From NCBI GenBank assembly GCA_013398615.1, contig VZSR01000055.1, positions 3,152,883 to 3,216,882 on the forward strand: a stretch of 64,000 bases of DNA. Direction: 5' to 3'. The position numbers and the translations under genes were made by a program. This DNA comes from Brachypodius melanocephalos (Eukaryota; Chordata; Aves; Passeriformes; Pycnonotidae). Positions 25,746-37,832 of this stretch are shown here, piece after piece. The number at the start of each line of letters is the position of its first letter. The stretch's first letter is position 1. The notes under the pieces were generated by a model, which saw only the letters and a list, made by a program, of their open reading frames with translations, did no database searches and was not told the DNA's origin.

Positions 25746-28700
25746 AGAGGTCTGAGCCAAAGCACCACTCAAGTGACAACACTGGTCTTTACCGCATAAT
25801 CACTTTTATCCTCAGTGCATCTTTGAGGGAATTGTTCTTGGTTTCAGCTTGTAAAAACAACATCCCTGTGGAGACACAGCTGCAGCTGTGTTAACATGGC
25901 TGGTCACCCAGAAACTTCTGAAGGGAAGCTGAGCCATTTAAACTCGCTTCACAAAGAGGATCCTGCCTCACCCTTTGCTTTGAGCCTCAGAGCCATGGCA
26001 GTGGTACGAGGGAGGGCTTTCAGTGTGTGAGCCAGATTACCCCCAAAACACACATGCAGAGCCTAACTGGATTTCCTGGGGAGGCTAAAAAGCTGCAGCC
26101 TCCCCATTAGCACCAACAAATCACCCTGCTTAACACATGTGTTTCACAGTATCCACAGTCACATCTCTAGGTCAAGACCCTAGAGGAAAGATTATGTCAG
26201 AAACAACCTCTCAAATCTGAATCACCTCCTCAGGATGCAAGGGGTTGTACAGAAGGGATGTTCTCTCCTCAGGTAGCCTGAATGGTTTTCTGTCACACAG
26301 TGTCAGTCCAGAAGCAAAGGGAGGAGCTGTATACCAGACAGCAATTGCAGCTGCCCATGTACTGGGTTTGTACCTTTCCCTCTGAGCATAAAACTGTAGG
26401 TGACAGGAAACTTGTGCAAAGACTCAGCTAACGGTTAAAACAGCAACATGCTGCCCTGTGATGAGCCTCCTGGGGCTGTGGGGTTTCCAACATCCTTTTG
26501 CCAAGACCTGACATCTACAGCTCTTTCAGCTTGCCTTGAAGGTCACTCCACAGGACACAGCCCAGCACCACTGACCCACATCCAGCCCAAGCCACTCATC
26601 TTCTCAGCCACAAGACAAATAATGTGCTCCAGCTCTGGCTTGCCTTTCTGCTCTGCATCATCTGGGCCAGCCTCTTGCCTTCCCACGCAGAACAGCTGGC
26701 TCCAGCCAGGCTCACATGTTTCCTAAGGACCTTCTGGGGGCTGCACCAATTTTCCACTAACTCTGCGCTTTGTTTATGCCCAGAGGTCCCCAGGTCAGCA
26801 AGCTGCTGGGGGTGGGGAGCCAGAGCCATTGTTTTACTGTACATAAGAAAGGAGAGGCAGAGCAAAGCGAGCTAGAGATTCTCCCCATCGTGGTAACACC
26901 AGTTGCCATCCCCTGACTGAGCAGATGAGAGAGCTCACTAAAAAATAAAACAGCTTATGCAAAACCTGGCTCTGTTAGACATAAATATGACTGCTGTGAC
27001 TCACCATAAGGCTGGAACAAAGGCATGAAAAGAGTGATAGGACTGGAAGTAGCACTGGTGTTACTTCTCTGAGGAAGCTGTCTTGAGGAGACCATGAAGG
27101 ATTCACAGTACATCTGCTGGACATTGCTTCTTGCCTCATGTCTATTCTGAACAGAAAAGAATAAATACAAAAAGGCAAAAAAAGGTGAAGAGCACACGAG
27201 CAATTTAGGGTCCTAATCCCAGTGAGACACCCAGCAGGCTGAGAGCAGCAGGGGAGGAAATTGGGTTGAGAATCCAGGGTACTGCTGGCACAGCACTGCA
27301 GGGACAATCCAGTACCTTTGAATGTATTTTACTCAAAGGTTCACCCCCAGCATCGCTCTCATGGCAAAAATGTTGCTCAGCACAAGGTGCTACAACCCTT
27401 AGGGGCACCACAGAGCCTGGCCAGAGGAGTCAGAGACATCCTCAGACTCAGAACTCCCTCCCACTCCACATCACATTGCACCACATTGCTTTCAGGTGAG
27501 TTAATATCTGTTCATCGGCTTCACTGGAGCCTCTCATAACACGTGGATGCATTTGGGGTCAACACAGACTGGGAAGAGGGATGGAGACACTTGGCACAGC
27601 TCTCTTTGCTGCATATTACCTTAGCACTGGGACAGGTCAGCACTGCTGTTCAGGTATGCAAAGCCATAAGCTGGTTTTGCACAAGTCAAATCCCGTAAAG
27701 CCAACACTTCTCAGTGTCATCCACATACCTCCTCTCATTTCTGGTCTCTCAGTCAGAGGCAATTCACTCTGAGCAGCAGGCAGTAATTTAAATGCAGAAC
27801 ACAGCTGGGGAAGTAGCTGAACTCTGGCTGGAGCTGATGCCCTTTGCCCAGGGCTCAGGCACTGCCCCTCTGCAGAGACTGGCAGCTCTGGGCAGGGACA
27901 CTCCATCACTTGCAAAAGCCCCAGAAAGGCTGGTCCTTGAGAGCCCTGGGCAAACCAGGCAGCAGCGAGGTGCAGAAAACCTTTCCAGGAATGGCTGGTG
28001 TGCAGTGCTGAACACTCAGCCTGGGAGTGAAGGGATATCCCCATGACCTCCCCTTCCCTGGTACTGCAGCACAGCACAGCCTGGCTGCCTGCTCCCATTC
28101 CATCAACAGGGACCCCCTACCACAAGCTGTGCCCTCCTAAAAGCCACAAGCCTTTGCAAGCCACCCTGAAACCCCTCCTGGCCACTCGAGCACCCACATC
28201 ACTCGCCCTCACCGCTGGTTGCAATCCAGTTTTCTGCTTCTCCCTCAGCTTCTGCACACGAGCAACATGTCCCCACCCATCCAACACCTCACTCAGGGCA
28301 CAGGTGTGCTTAGGCAGGCTGAGCACAGCCACCCAGCCCATCCTGGCAACAGCAGGAGTCTGCAAAAGCAGTTGCCAGGCTTAAGATTTTACAACACGGA
28401 TGGATATTTGCACCTCCCCAAGGGGAGTTCCCATCGGAGCACAGCACAGAGCATCCCACAAAGGAAAGTGTTTTTGTCAAAATGCTGCATTTGTACCCTT
28501 AAAACACGGCAGGGGGATTCACTGAGGCAGCACACACAGAGCCCATTTTAACAAGCCACACGTCACCCCAGGAAAATGCCTTGGACAAACATGATTTCGA
28601 GCGGCACATCTGCAGCACCTTGCAGCTTCAGCTGACAGCCTGAACAAGCAGGAGAGACAGGCATTAGAGAAAACAGAATTAGAAACAAGGAGGGAAAGAA

Positions 28701-29458
28701 AGACCAGAGGAGCAAAGACAGCCTGACAACAAAGGCTTGTCTTTTCCAGAGAGAGGAAAGCACATGTGTGCGTGTGTGCAAAGAAAACGAATTTTATTTT
28801 TTTAAAAAAACTTGAAGTTGTATGGAAAAGGTGCCTGTATACACACAGCCTGCAGTATGAATTTAGTACAGAGCTGGCAGTGCCTTTGTGCTCAATAAGT
28901 GAAGATGAACAGGTAATGTGAGTTATGTGTGCACTATCTGGGCACAGCTATAGAGCATGAAATGTTTATTGTGTCATGCATTCACTAAGGGGGTGCTCAC
29001 CTGAGGAAGGGAGTGTCAGGGAAGTGACGCAATTAGGGTGTGAGTGTACACAGCAAAGCCACGCAGCAGAGCGTGTGAAAAGCGTTTGTTGGTAGAGATT
29101 CCATGCCTGAATCTGCAAGCACCCATGAGAAGTGAGGAGCAAACAGAACACATTTGGAGACTAGGGATGAGAAGAGTCCATCTCTGCACATGTCAGAGAG
29201 GGAAAGACCATGGTCCCAGAAGGGAAGCAAGGTGGGCATGTTGCATGTGTCAAATCTCACTCCAAACAAATGGCCAGGAGCTTTATAATCTGGCTGAAAT
29301 TGGTGTTGCTCCCAGGCACGCCACAGTGCAGCAGGGCTCTGAATATTTCTCCAGCCTGACACCTTTAATCTGAAGTCTGATGGCTCATTGTTTTCAGCCT
29401 TCAGAAAACCTGGATTTTTAGGGAGCAGCATTCAACCAGTATTAACACAAAGAGTAAG
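25746..29458. other. Intergenic stretch, no gene recognised
   Basis: Frames up to about 150 codons exist on both strands but show no domain, no plausible splice pairing and no recognisable family. I see nothing beyond short simple repeats. Confidence 0.55.
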
Positions 29459-29645
29459 AGTCACAGAATCATCTAGGTTGGAAAAGACCTCTGAGATCAT
29501 CGAGTCCAACCATTAGCTCAGCACTGCCAAGCCCACCACTAAATCAGCTCGCTAAGCTCCCCATCTACAGGTCTTTTAAACACCTCCAGGGATGATGATT
29601 CAACCCCTTCCCAGGGCAGCCTGTTCCAACGAGTATTCCAAAAGC
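29459..29645 (-). mobile_element. CR1 LINE 3' end, reverse orientation
   Basis: It begins with GTCACAGAATCATCTAGGTT and a GGAAAAGACCTCTGAGATCATCGAGTCCAACC-type block, which is the reverse complement of the canonical CR1 3' end. It continues through CTGCCAAGCCCACCACTAAA to CAGGGCAGCCTGTTCCAACG. It is a 5'-truncated insertion. Together with the forward copy at 30,256 it makes an inverted CR1 pair. Confidence 0.93.
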
Positions 29646-30255
29646 CAGAGTGAAGTGGCAGCTCAGAAAGACATCCAAGCTCGGCGCTGCTTCCAGCCTG
29701 ATGTTCTTGCTCAATGACGTGGGGCGGTTTTCTCCTTCCTTGAAACACCGCCGTGGTTTGAACGCAGATGCTCTTTTATTGCACGTTTTGGGGGAGAGCT
29801 TTTCAGGGATCAGGTTCTGGCCCCTGAATTGCTGCAAGTGCTGACAATACACTTGCATGTGCCCCTGTGTTTTACACGGGGGCGAGCATAGGCGTGTGCG
29901 TGGAGTCGGGGAGAGAAATTTGGGGCAGGAGGAGAAGGGGAAAGAGGCGCAGCCAGCCGCTTCCTGCACACCGAGCGGTGCTTTGTGCTCTGCTTTGATG
30001 CCACAGAGCTGCGAGCTCCCAGGAAGATGAAAACGGCTCACAGGGTTCGTGCGAAAAAGGTGGGGCGAGGGGGAGGCGAACATAAAAAAGGGAAAGGGAA
30101 GAGCCCAGCCGTGGAGCCGTGCACAGAAGAGTTGTCTCCAGGTGCCCTCTCCTGGCCTTGCGGGGGTTTCTCCTCCGGACTTCTCACACTCCATAAATGC
30201 CTGAGAGGAGCAGGGAGCCAGGTGGGGCTCGGGCTCTTCTCCCCAGGTAAAAAGT
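29646..30255. other. GC/CpG-rich spacer between inverted CR1 copies
   Basis: About 600 bp with locally raised GC and CpG, especially 29,870-30,170. It contains GCGAGCATAGGCGTGTGCGT and GGTGGGGCGAGGGGGAGGCG. No exon or start with convincing features was found. It could be a small CpG island or a GC-rich remnant. No gene is assigned. Confidence 0.5.
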
Positions 30256-30490
30256 GACGGGAAATGGCCTCAAGTTGTGCCAGGGGAGGTTTAGATTGGA
30301 TATTATGAACAATTTCTTCACTGAAAGGGTGGTCAGGCACTGGAACAGGCTGCCCTGTGGAGCCACCATCCCTGGAGGTATTTTAAAGATGCGTAGGTGT
30401 GGCACTTACTGACATTATTTAGTGGTGGATTTGGCAGTGCTGGATTAATGGTTCGCCTTAGAGGTATTTCCCAAGCTAAACAATTCTATA
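30256..30490 (+). mobile_element. CR1 LINE 3' fragment
   Basis: It shows the CR1 3' region in order: AAATGGCCTCAAGTTGTGCC, GGGGAGGTTTAGATTGGATA, CTTCACTGAAAGGGTGGTCA, GGCACTGGAACAGGCTGCCC, CATCCCTGGAGGTATTTTAA, then a diverged distal part that still shows GGTGTGGCACTTACTGACAT and the GTGGTGGATTTGGCAGTGCT block. It is on the plus strand. Confidence 0.93.
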
Positions 30491-33400
30491 ATTCCAGAGA
30501 TATGTGGCTTTGTTTCTTTTGTCTTTTGCATGACCTCCACACCATCCCCATGTGTGGAAACAGAATCCCATCAAGACCTTCCTCGACCCACCATCAGCTT
30601 GCATCACTGAGTTTCTGCAGCCTCCATAGCCATGAGCTGGAATAATTAACCGGGGGGCAAGAAGTGATTTACACAGAAGAGCAGAGGAAGAGAAATAAAG
30701 TTAAGGATCCTTCAGAAAATAAACACTGTGTTTACACAGATGTAACCTGCAGATTAATGTGCTTCCCAAGAAAGGAGGGTAAGAAGGAAGGGTAGAGAAG
30801 AATAGCACATGGGTTTTTCTACAGGTCTATTTAAAATAAGGTTAAGAAATCCTTGCATCTTTAAAAACAAAAACATGACAGTGCTGTTCATCTGGGGACA
30901 GTGCTTTCACTTCCTTGTTGCCCCTTGCCCAGCTGTGGTCCCTGTTCCAGTTCCTCCACCAGAATTAGCAGTGTCAGATGTTCCAGGAATCCTTCTGCTT
31001 TGTGAGGAACGAGGAGGCACATACAGGACAAAGCCATTAGAGGCCAGGAAAGACCGAAGATGAGCTGCACGGCCCTAATCCCACCTCTGCCCTTCTGTTG
31101 CCACTCAGCCTCGAACACATCCCAAATGCTGAGTCTCTGACATTGGTTTTTGTCTTCTGGAAAACAAGTTTTCTAACGCACCCTCTGGGAAATTTCAAGG
31201 CAGCAGACAGGGAGGTTTGCCATGAGTTGTGGATGTGGTTAGAACACGTCTGAGCAGCTGCAAGAGGAACCAAAACCTGAAACTGATCGTAGTGAAGATC
31301 ACACGCAGAAAATAGTGATTTGTGTCTCAAATACAAATAACAGAAGTCAAGAGCTTAAGAGAAGTCTCTAGTCTTGACCGCTTGTATCTCTTTGGGTGCA
31401 AAACGAGATCTAAATTAGATGGGCAGTTAACCATTATTGTTTGTGCGTTGGGCTGATCTCTTCTCTTCTACAAAGGCACAAAATGCACTCTACTGAGGGA
31501 AAGTATGTCAGGGCCATCAGAGTTCAAGAGTTTGGATGAGCTCCCTTTAAGCCTGGCATAAAACTGTGATAAACAAGCCTGACATAAAACTGTCTGTGAA
31601 GCCTGTAACAAAAACAGCTTTCACACTGCTTGTTTCAAGGAAAAGCTTCACGGCCACAAAATACAGGCCTAATAGGACACAAATTAGTGCAAGGGAGGAG
31701 TAAAAGACATGGGAGGAAGGGCACAGAGCCGTGGCTGAGCTGTGCTCATGTGGTCCCACTAGATGACAGCACCAACATGTTCTTGTGCACCCCATGCTCA
31801 CACCAGCACCAAGCAGGCAGGGCCCCTGCAGCCTCCCCTTCCTGACCTGGAAACAGCCAAGAGCTCTGCTGAATGGAGCACCTGGGCCAAATCCTGCAGG
31901 ACAGGGCATTGCTCTGGAGCTGCTAGATAGCTCTGCGCTGGAAACTGCCCTCCCTGCCTCGAGGTGTGCACCACAAACTGGCTAACAAGTGTTGCATCCC
32001 TAAACTGCTCTCTTCATTGTATGGCCAGCCCACAAATGCCCTTTCTCCGGTGAGTCTAAGCAGCTCCCTGGTCCAGCTGCCCCTTCAGCATGAGTCCAGC
32101 CTTGTGTCTCCCTCTCCAGCCATGCTCTTCACCAAACAAGGTGTAGACCGGAACCCACAGCTCTGAGTGTTAAACGGGCATAGGATGAAATTCCCATTCT
32201 TTGTGTGTACAATTCTCCCCAGGAAACATCTTCAGCAGCACATTTGAGATAAGGCATCTATCTTGGCCCACTCTGGGCTGTACCTGACCAAAAGGCTGAC
32301 CCCAAAGTGGCAGCAGGTAGGTGTTCAGCCTGCCAAAGCTGCCAAGAGACCCATGGCAGAGATCCATGGCCTGGGCTCCTGGCTGTGTGCCACCACACCG
32401 TCTGCAGACGAGTTTCTGCTTCCAAGACACGACTGCCCCGTGACACCACCCGCCTGCTCTTCACAGCAGACACATGACACTGGGAGCTGGGAGAAGGAGC
32501 AGAGCAGCCAGGTCCCACGTGGGAGATGGGCCAAGTGCCAGGCCAGGCAGCCATGCCCATCCCAAGGCTCAGCCCACAGAGGCTCAGTGCCTGCAGTGGG
32601 TCTGCAGAGTTGGGCTAAGCCTCACCTGTCCCACAGAGAAGCATCATCTGCATAATTTCTTTCATCCCAGCTTCCTGCAGCGGTTTTCTTCCAAAAGGAT
32701 GCAGCATCTTCCTTTCACACCTTGGAGAAGCAGAGTAGGGCTACTATTAGGCCTACCTAATCCAGGTACTATTTCTCATGAGGCCTTCAGGAGCCCCACG
32801 TGTCCTTCAAAGCTCCAGGAGAGGGAGAGGAGCAGCAGATCCTGCTGCTCAACATGTGTGTACATGTGTTGAGTCAGTAGAGACAGCTGCTCCGGTGCCC
32901 ACCAGTCGTGGTGCACTTTTTCATCTCTAGATAAGACATCACCTGCATTGGCCTAAGGTGGTGCTCTCTCACAGATGCTCCTCCCCAGCACAGATGCTTC
33001 GAGACAAAGGAGATTCACAGCTACTTCTTCTACAGCTGCCATCTTGAAATGCCTCTCCTCACATTGTTGACATCACCTCTAACCTCTGGCACCTGTGGCT
33101 CTTTGGAGATGCAGTTTGGAGGTTTTCCAATTTAAGGGAAATCCACTTTTCCTGATGTGATGTTCCCAACATCAACAGGGAGGCCTGTAACATTTGATAT
33201 TCAGAGACATACATGTCCTTCTTTACCATCTTTTCCTGTGCCAAGGAAGAGGGGTGAGAAGGACAAGAATGAACCTGATAAGAAAATGTAGTTCGGCACC
33301 AACAGTCAGGGACATATTTGCTGTTTTCTGCAGTGTCAGACAAGGCAGCCCACCTGTGGCCTGAATTTCTAGACAAGACAAGATGTCTGAAAGAAACAGG

Positions 33401-33885
33401 GTGGAGACACTTTCTTCCTTTGGAAAACTTTGGATTCTGATCAACTCCTTCAACACTTGGTATTTAATTTCCACTACAGGGCCTAAAGACTCCTACAAGT
33501 CACTTGCTGTGCAGACAAGTTTCCTTCCTGACACTGCTTTTTAAAAATCTCCATGTTACTTGGTTCCTCTTTTGCAGTGGATTGCTTTAGGCTAAGCTTG
33601 TCTTGTCTTAAGCTTTGCCATTTATAAATGGCTAAAAGAAAAAATAGAGTCTGTAGAAACTGTAAGCTCAGCAGAAGAGCACTGGAGGTTTTTGCTGGAT
33701 GGATTTTGGGTTTGAGATACCGGCGCTCCTTACCAGCGACAGAAACCACATCCTCATTCTGCCATGCACTACAATGGCCCTGGCTGCTGAAATCACTGAG
33801 GCCAACTAGAAATGGTCACTACAGTGACCAGTGTGTCTGCAGCACAGGGGCCTTGCACTCACCCTTGCTGCTGGTGTAGCCTGGG
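30491..33885. other. Intergenic stretch, no gene recognised
   Basis: Both strands were inspected. Open frames up to about 130 codons (for example plus 32,263-32,655) show no domain or splice structure I recognise. Nothing else is supportable. Confidence 0.5.
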
Positions 33886-34136
33886 GTTGTACAGCCATTC
33901 CTGCCTGGAGACACAGCTCCCTCAGTACAGNNNNNNNNNNNNNNNNNNNNNNNNNNNNNNNNNNNNNNNNNNNNNNNNNNNNNNNNNNNNNNNNNNNNNN
34001 NNNNNNNNNNNNNNNNNNNNNNNNNNNNNNGCTCCCTCAGTACAGCCATTCCCGGAGACACAGCTCCCTCAGTACAGCCATTCCCATAGATTCAGCTCCC
34101 TCAGTACAGCCATTCCCGGAGACACAGCTCCCTCAG
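33886..34136 (+). repeat. 32-bp minisatellite interrupted by an assembly gap
   Basis: After the gap the sequence repeats every 32 bp, with units starting at 34,031, 34,063 and 34,095 and a partial unit at 34,127. Each starts GCTCCCTCAGTACAGCCATT and ends CCCGGAGACACA, or CCCATAGATTCA in the second unit. Before the gap the same unit is present (TACAGCCATTCC at about 33,889, then GAGACACAGCTCCCTCAGTA up to the Ns). The array therefore continues through the gap, and its true copy number is unknown. Confidence 0.95.
33931..34030. other. Assembly gap (100 N)
   Basis: Exactly 100 Ns, the usual placeholder for a gap of unknown size. Both edges are in phase with the same 32-bp tandem repeat, so the gap is almost certainly an unresolved minisatellite. 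The sequence and length here are not real. Confidence 0.98.
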
Positions 34137-37100
34137 GTGGTGCCTTTAACCTCTGTAAAACTTCCAGGAAAGCAGAGATGAAGGAAAACAGCCCCTCTCA
34201 TACAAGAGGAGAAATCCCATTCCCAGCAGGAATATGAACAAGAGTATCACAGGAGAAGCCCAAGCCTCCAGACTGCCCTTGCTCTCCCTAGTTTGCCATG
34301 TGCCTATTGCTCAGGGCAGGGCAAGTCACAAGGGACAGACAGGACACTCCAGTCACTGGGAGATGAGTAAGTACTAAGTGCAGAGCCACGGCAGAGCAGG
34401 GCAAGCCCCCAGTGCCCTGGCACAGAGTTCCTTTCTAGGAACCGCCCAGCAGGATCCTCCAGAAAACCTGCCAACAAGCACAGGGGGCTCTGGGGCACCC
34501 AGCCAAACGGGGAAGGGGCTGACACAGGCTTTGCAAAGAGCCCATCGTGGAAGCACGTGATGTGCATGCATGTTTTATGGAAGAAAAGCTGGAGACCAGG
34601 TCACCCTTCCATAGGAATTTGTTGGCAAACAAGCGTGCCTTTATTTCAGTGCCATTATTCATGAGAAAGCTCGCTTTGGCTTTAACGGGGGAAGGGGGTT
34701 TTTCCTAATTCCGGCTGCTAAGAGCAGCAGCCCCAGATATTTCACCCTGTAGCTCTACAAGGGCTGGTTGTCCAAATGCACCAGCCTTACTGCCTGCCCC
34801 CATTTCAGTGCCGTTGAGCCAGGGCGTGGCAAACACAGGAACGCAGTTTGGGATGCCCACAGGCAGTGTTGTTTCAGAGCTGTTCCCCTGGGTGGACAGC
34901 ACCAAGCGCATCTCTCCTCCCACCCCTCTGCCTCTGCACCGCGCTCGCTCGCCTGCCCCACGCCACACAAAAGGGCTGGAAATGAAAGCAGGCATCTGTG
35001 TGGGAGGCCAGGCAGCAGCCCGAAACACTTGCCTGCTGTTTTTATGTAAGCAGAAAAAGCGTGTGGGAAACGCCACCAATGAGCATCTCTGTTGTGGCGT
35101 TATCTCTTCCTGTTATCTCTAAACTACGCCTCGGATACACCCGAGGCAGAAACTGTCGAACAATAGCACTCAAACCAAAGGCAGGCGAGGCTCTGGCACC
35201 TCGCTGGGGTCAGTGCTGGTGGCAGGCAGGTGGGCAGGATCGAACACAGCCTCAGCAGGGCCTGGCAGCACCATGGGCTCACCACGTGCCCCGTGAGACT
35301 CATAAGCACAGGCTGTGCACATCCCATGGCAGAAGACAGCCAAGAGCTTCCTTCCAGAGCCAGGAATCTCTCCTGACAGCACTGGCAAAGGCAGCCAACA
35401 GCAAAGAGACCTGGAGAGGGGCTTCTCAGGGTAGGCATGATCCTGAGGAACCACACTCTGAAGCCATGAGGACACCTTGGAAGTCCCCTCTCCTCCCTTA
35501 TGCTGGCATGTGCATAGGTGGAGTCCTGCGGTGCCATTCAAAGAGGAACAATAAACCATCCAGAGTGGGCATTTTGTAGGAAAGGAAAATTAGAATAGAC
35601 AGTAACGGTGAGAAGCGTCACAGGAGGTGAGAACAATGCAGCTGGTCCTCAGATGAAACAAGGAGGCGAGAGCAAGGGGCCCAGCAAGGCAGGCAACTCA
35701 TGACCCTGCCCAAAGGATAAATTGCACTTCAGATGGGAGCTCTGCACAGAAAGAAAAGCCACACGCCAGGACTGGGAATGTGACAAAGTCATGTGACTCA
35801 AATCCTGCTTCCTGATCATCCAGCTCATCTCCTCAAGCAGCCATTTCTGTGCCTGCCCATCCTCTTCACCTGCCCTGTTGTCCTGTATGCCCCATGCACA
35901 GAGCCTGGCTTAGTCACTGGGCCAGCTCAGCTGATCCCTGCCCTCCTCCTCTGCCCCTAAATCCCAGCCTTGGAGCCCTGGACAGTAGCTGGCAGATGCT
36001 TTACTGACCATGACGTGAGGTAGCTCCTCACATGCCTGCTCTTTTCTGCTCACAGCTCCCTTTCACACCTTCCCAGCTCTACCAGAAGGCCCAGGGTGGG
36101 CAGCAGCCACATCATGCTTTGGGAGAGCTCCTTCACCTGTGTCCTAGCTGTTCTTAGGGAGAAAGCAACTCTCCCTCACAAAGGAAGAGCAGATCTGGTG
36201 AGGGGGCTGGAGCAGAAGGAAATTCAGTCTGGGGCAAGCAGCAGAGGCTCTCTGCTGGTCTGGAACTTCTCTGGAAGGGTAAAGGCTGAAGCCACACCTC
36301 TGAGGGAGAAAAAGGCTCCCAAATTTCTGATGACCCACAGCTCGAGGCAGCTAGGCTGGAAGGATGGGAAAAGGTCCTGTGGTAAACTCCCATCTGCAGG
36401 GAAGGAAGGAGCATTTCCTTCTGAGAGGAGACCAGGAGGCCAGGTCATTGGCACAGGGCCTCTTACTGTGCTCTCCTTCAATTAACCCTTATCTTTCTTC
36501 CCACAGCATGAGATAGGATTGCCCAGCAGTGGTTATTTCACGAGCTTGATAGCTACTACAAACTGATCTTATCCAAAAGCCTGAGGCCACACCTCTTATG
36601 TCATCAGCTGCAGAACATGAACAAAACTCTCAGTCCTTCAGGGTGACCACCAGCCAGTTTGGGTCTCAGGCTGCACTCTGCATGGCTGGCACCTGCCAGG
36701 AATGCTGGTGGAACACCTTGCCCTGCTGGATGAGCTCTGCCTGCAGTTTGAAACACAAACCCACAGTTTCTAAGCCTTTGCAAGGCTTCAGAACAACTGA
36801 GATAATACCTGTCTGTCAGAATGGGGAGAAAGCTGATGGACTGGAGTTGACCTCCACATCAGCACCTGAGTATCTCTTGAAGAATAAGGACAAAATCAGC
36901 CTCCTTTCCCCATAGCATCATTTTGGCAAGCATCTCAAGAAAGCCTTGTAGTAGCTATGGTTTCCTACTTGACCTTTTACAGGCTCAGAGTTTTAATTTA
37001 GAAATTAAATTATCTAGGTGTCTCCCACACTGCCTGTGCTAGAAGCCTGAGAACCTCCCTCTGGACAGGTTAATGGCTATTAGATACAGAGATACAAGCA

Positions 37101-37730
37101 GGTTCTGGCTACTTTACTAGAAATGCCAAGTTTGGGCAGCAAGTGCTGCTGTTTTCACATGGATCAATGCTGGGATAGAAGATTTGTATCTTTTATAGAA
37201 CCAACAATTGTTCTTTTGAGTGCCTGCTCCATCTGCCCATCTGCTGAGTGCTACAGGACCACAGCACAATTACAGATCTGCTTTGATCACGGGGCTGCAC
37301 CTCCCTCCCATTCCTTCACCCCTGGCTCTGGAGCACACCACCAAGCAAAACTGATCCCTGCTAATACCCAGGCAGCAGAAACTGCAGCTCTCCAAACAGG
37401 GGGGACAAGGCAGACAGACAGACAAGGACCAGGCCAGCACATTGATCATCTCATCCCCCTTAAGAAGGATAGGAAAAACCACTTGATCTCATGACTCAGT
37501 GGTAGATGCATCTACAAAAGAAGAACCAAGAAAGGTTACAGCAAGAACCACCAGAGCACATCCTGTTGTGTCTTAGGTCCCAATGTCAGGTCATTTTCTA
37601 GAACTGAAACATCTACTACAGCATAAAAACCTGAAATTTGAATGCCTCACGACATGCATTCAGAAAAGTGAAGTTCTGCTTGGTGCTTATTTGATAAGTC
37701 AGCATTTTTTCTGAATGTGTCATGGAGCAT
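34137..37730. other. Intergenic stretch, no gene recognised
   Basis: No supportable coding exon was found. CpG content rises around 34,850-35,180, where two short perfect hairpins occur (35,069-35,101 and 35,128-35,147). Open frames on both strands (for example plus 34,998-35,579) show no recognisable domain. Confidence 0.5.
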
Positions 37731-37832
37731 TGATAGTCATCATTGTTTTTGTGATGTCTCACATTTGTTCCTGATGTGCTGCAATGGACAATACTTGTAC
37801 AATGAGACATCACAAAAAAATGGTGACTATCA
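37731..37832. repeat. Long inverted repeat / hairpin
   Basis: The left arm (37,731-37,767) begins TGATAGTCATCATTG and runs through TTTTTGTGATGTCTCA. The right arm (37,799-37,832) is its near-perfect reverse complement, containing TGAGACATCACAAAAA and ending TGACTATCA. About 30 of 31 core positions pair, with a one-base indel and a central loop of about 30 nt. It could be a remnant of a DNA-transposon (MITE-like) palindrome or a transcribed hairpin. No target-site duplication is obvious. Confidence 0.85.

Noticed and set aside
33812..34237. Open frames crossing the N gap
   Set aside because: They are artefacts of unknown bases and the 32-bp tandem repeat.
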